In this document: positions 38,316 to 39,135 of the stretch, piece by piece | Layout: every line of letters starts with the position of its first letter | Position numbering within the stretch: the stretch's first letter is position 1 | IMG/VR virus record: IMGVR_UViG_3300049846_000808 | Location: 1-39,135 of that record | Source of the DNA: a virus | DNA length: 39,135 nt | Reading direction: 5' to 3' (one strand) | Program-made: the position numbers and the translations under genes | Notes under the pieces: model-generated | Seen by the model: only the letters and a program-made list of their open reading frames with translations | Database searches by the model: none | What the model was told of the DNA's origin: nothing

Positions 38316-38448
38316 TCACCCTCACGTACTCTACATAGATGCCCATGCGAGAAATGCTGGTTATGGTGCCGAGGCGGCCGCCGGCGGTTACCCGTAGCCC
38401 GTAGCGCATCCACGGCGGCAGTTCGGCAAATTGGGATGAGGAGGTCAT
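38254..38448 (-). CDS. Small KOW/SH3-like protein (64 aa)
   Basis: MTSSSQFAELPPWMRYGLRV, TAGGRLGTITSISRMGIYVE, YVRVRLDGESQ. The pattern G-x-R-V-T-x-G-G-x-x-G-T-I...V-R-L-D-G is that of a KOW-like barrel. The 5' half (GC-rich around 38370-38420) lies in the 696-bp segment missing from the left end, so the deleted form would lose the gene's start and keep only its last 20 codons. Coupled by overlaps to both neighbours. Confidence 0.6.
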   Translation of the reverse strand: MTSSSQFAELPPWMRYGLRVTAGGRLGTITSISRMGIYVEYVRVRLDGESQSIKYSVSEIKPIQ

Positions 38449-39011
38449 GGTTTGTTGGGGTGATATGGTTGTTGGCAGCAGCCATCCGTAACAGTCTTTA
38501 ATTTCAAAAGGACTTGACGCATCGCCCTTGACAAGTAAACAAGCCTTTCATTGTCATCAAAAATTCCATCACCAGATGGCTCTGCTTCGTAGATAGTTTC
38601 GCCGCCACATTCAGGATAATCAACCCTAAACTCCCCGTGTCTTAAACGATAATAGGCAACTTGCTTGCCGTCCTTGAAAACATCGTATTGCTCAGGGCAA
38701 GCACCACAAGTCATTTTTAATTCTAACCCGTTTTTTGCATACAGTTTATTTGCAAGCAGCATTTGTGCGTCTTGCATATCCATTGCCTGCGACCATCCAC
38801 TCATTTGTTGACCGAGCCTTCTAAATTTTTGTATTAAATTCATATATTGTAATTCTTGCTTCGCTCATAATTTTGTTTTTGAATCCCTCTGCATCATCAT
38901 GCCGCAAGCAGCTGGTTTACTCTTTCTATTATCGCTGCCCCTAACACCTCTCGGCAGATGTCGGCTGTTTGTTGCTGGTTTTGGGCCCCTGTAAGACGGC
39001 CCCGAAAGGCC
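38316..39011. other. 696-bp segment absent from the left copy
   Basis: Bounded by GCC at both sides; one GCC remains at the junction in the left copy (105-107). It contains the 5' half of the KOW-like gene, the whole 132-aa gene and most of the 43-aa frame, and its right boundary lies within the right arm of the hairpin at 38991-39018. 696 is a multiple of three but the join does not produce a sensible fusion. It may be a natural deletion allele, a variable cassette, or an assembly error. Confidence 0.75.
38445..38843 (-). CDS. Hypothetical phage protein (132 aa)
   Basis: MNLIQKFRRLGQQMSGWSQA, MDMQDAQMLLANKLYAKNGL, ELKMTCGACPEQYDVFKDGK. Cys pair CGAC followed by PEQYDVF, then YYRLRHGEFRVDYPECGGET and a C-terminal helix. 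It looks like a small, compact alpha/beta protein of a type common in phages of this host group, with unknown function. Present only in the long form of the genome end. Confidence 0.6.
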   Translation of the reverse strand: MNLIQKFRRLGQQMSGWSQAMDMQDAQMLLANKLYAKNGLELKMTCGACPEQYDVFKDGKQVAYYRLRHGEFRVDYPECGGETIYEAEPSGDGIFDDNERLVYLSRAMRQVLLKLKTVTDGCCQQPYHPNKP

Positions 39012-39028
39012 GTCCTACGAAACCACAT
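38897..39028 (-). CDS. Short ORF starting in hairpin (43 aa)
   Basis: ATG at 39028 reads MWFRRTAFRGRLTG through the hairpin, then AQNQQQTADICREVLGAAII, ERVNQLLAA and TGA. The second part looks like a genuine small helical protein, whereas the first 14 codons may be non-coding hairpin sequence. No other start codon is available downstream. In the deleted left copy the same ATG reads MWFRRTARRGEPKYKVFSK and stops. Confidence 0.4.
   Translation of the reverse strand: MWFRRTAFRGRLTGAQNQQQTADICREVLGAAIIERVNQLLAA
38991..39018 (-). other. GC-rich hairpin at deletion boundary
   Basis: GTAAGACGGCC (38991-39001) pairs with GGCCGTCCTAC (39008-39018), an 11-bp stem with one G:T pair and a 6-nt loop. 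It lies downstream of the third (truncated) copy of paralogue 1, as the 1816-1845 hairpin does for paralogue 2. It may act as a terminator without T-tract or as a deletion-prone structure. Confidence 0.6.
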
Positions 39029-39135
39029 TTTTTTACTACGAAATTGAAGCTTTAAAACCCCAATCAATTTTTACATCAGAAGTTTCAAATACAACACTTT
39101 CGTGAAGAAATACCCAACCTATCATATCGCCCTTT
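39012..39135. repeat. Right-end match to bases 108-231
   Basis: Identical to bases 108-231. It includes the 3' end (minus strand, from 39036) of another copy of the 57-aa gene, cut off by the end of the window. Confidence 0.9.

Noticed and set aside
1-39135. CRISPR array
   Set aside because: No set of regularly spaced short direct repeats; the only exact repeats are the 37-bp pair, the paralogue pair and the terminal redundancy.
1-39135. Integrase, transposase or integron integrase
   Set aside because: No tyrosine or serine recombinase or DDE motif set was recognised in any frame, so lysogeny and active cassette integration cannot be claimed.
1-39135. tRNA genes
   Set aside because: No cloverleaf with TTC-A-A-type T-loop was noticed by eye; a dedicated scan was not possible.

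Overview
This window reads as an almost complete, terminally redundant genome of a tailed phage (siphovirus-like) infecting a Bacteroidota host. The repeat unit is 38,904 bp: bases 1-231 recur at the right end, once allowance is made for a 696-bp insertion/deletion. A Bacteroidota host is inferred from several promoters with the -33 TTTG / -7 TAnnTTTG pattern (5754-5784, 7519-7551, minus strand 5677-5706), the lack of obvious Shine-Dalgarno sequences, and phage protein types typical of that phylum. No integrase, transposase, tRNA or CRISPR array was seen, so a temperate life style is not supported beyond one possible repressor.

Layout. A divergent control region lies at about 5662-5822. To the right (plus strand, 5823-13243) is the early block: small genes, a DUF6291-like replication protein, a DUF1071-type single-strand annealing protein, a YqaJ-like exonuclease, a RuvC-like resolvase, then AT-rich accessory genes including an ASCH-domain protein and a gene interrupted by an in-frame TAA. 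To the left (minus strand) come a tandem-HTH regulator, a small lipoprotein, and the small and large terminase subunits. Minus-strand transcription would continue around the circle through an accessory module (3307 down to 1, then 38904 down to 36975), through tail genes (36906-28100, including a tape measure protein), a ClpP-type head protease and major capsid protein (27776-25723), a possible tail tube protein, a glycosyltransferase/FkbM methyltransferase cluster (25051-20703), the portal and a connector (20722-18597), fibre/LamG/SGNH-esterase adhesins (18600-14938), and a lysis cassette (14941-13269) that meets the early block head to head.

The most unusual part is the accessory module of about 5.3 kb between terminase and tail genes. 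It holds tiny genes, small lipoproteins and membrane proteins, a duplicated 57/58-aa gene, two frameshifted genes, and two large imperfect inverted repeats placed exactly at gene 3' ends, with GCTAAC/GTTAGC-like termini. That architecture resembles integron attC sites and cassettes without an integrase. The 696-bp structural variant also falls in this module, so it appears to be the plastic part of the genome.

Other points: an operator-like TATCC-N8-GGATA overlaps the -33 box of two early promoters beside the tandem-HTH gene; a G9 tract lies inside a glycosyltransferase gene, suggesting phase variation; and the last lysis gene is anchored at both ends like a unimolecular spanin. All functional calls come from motifs read by eye; no database search was run.
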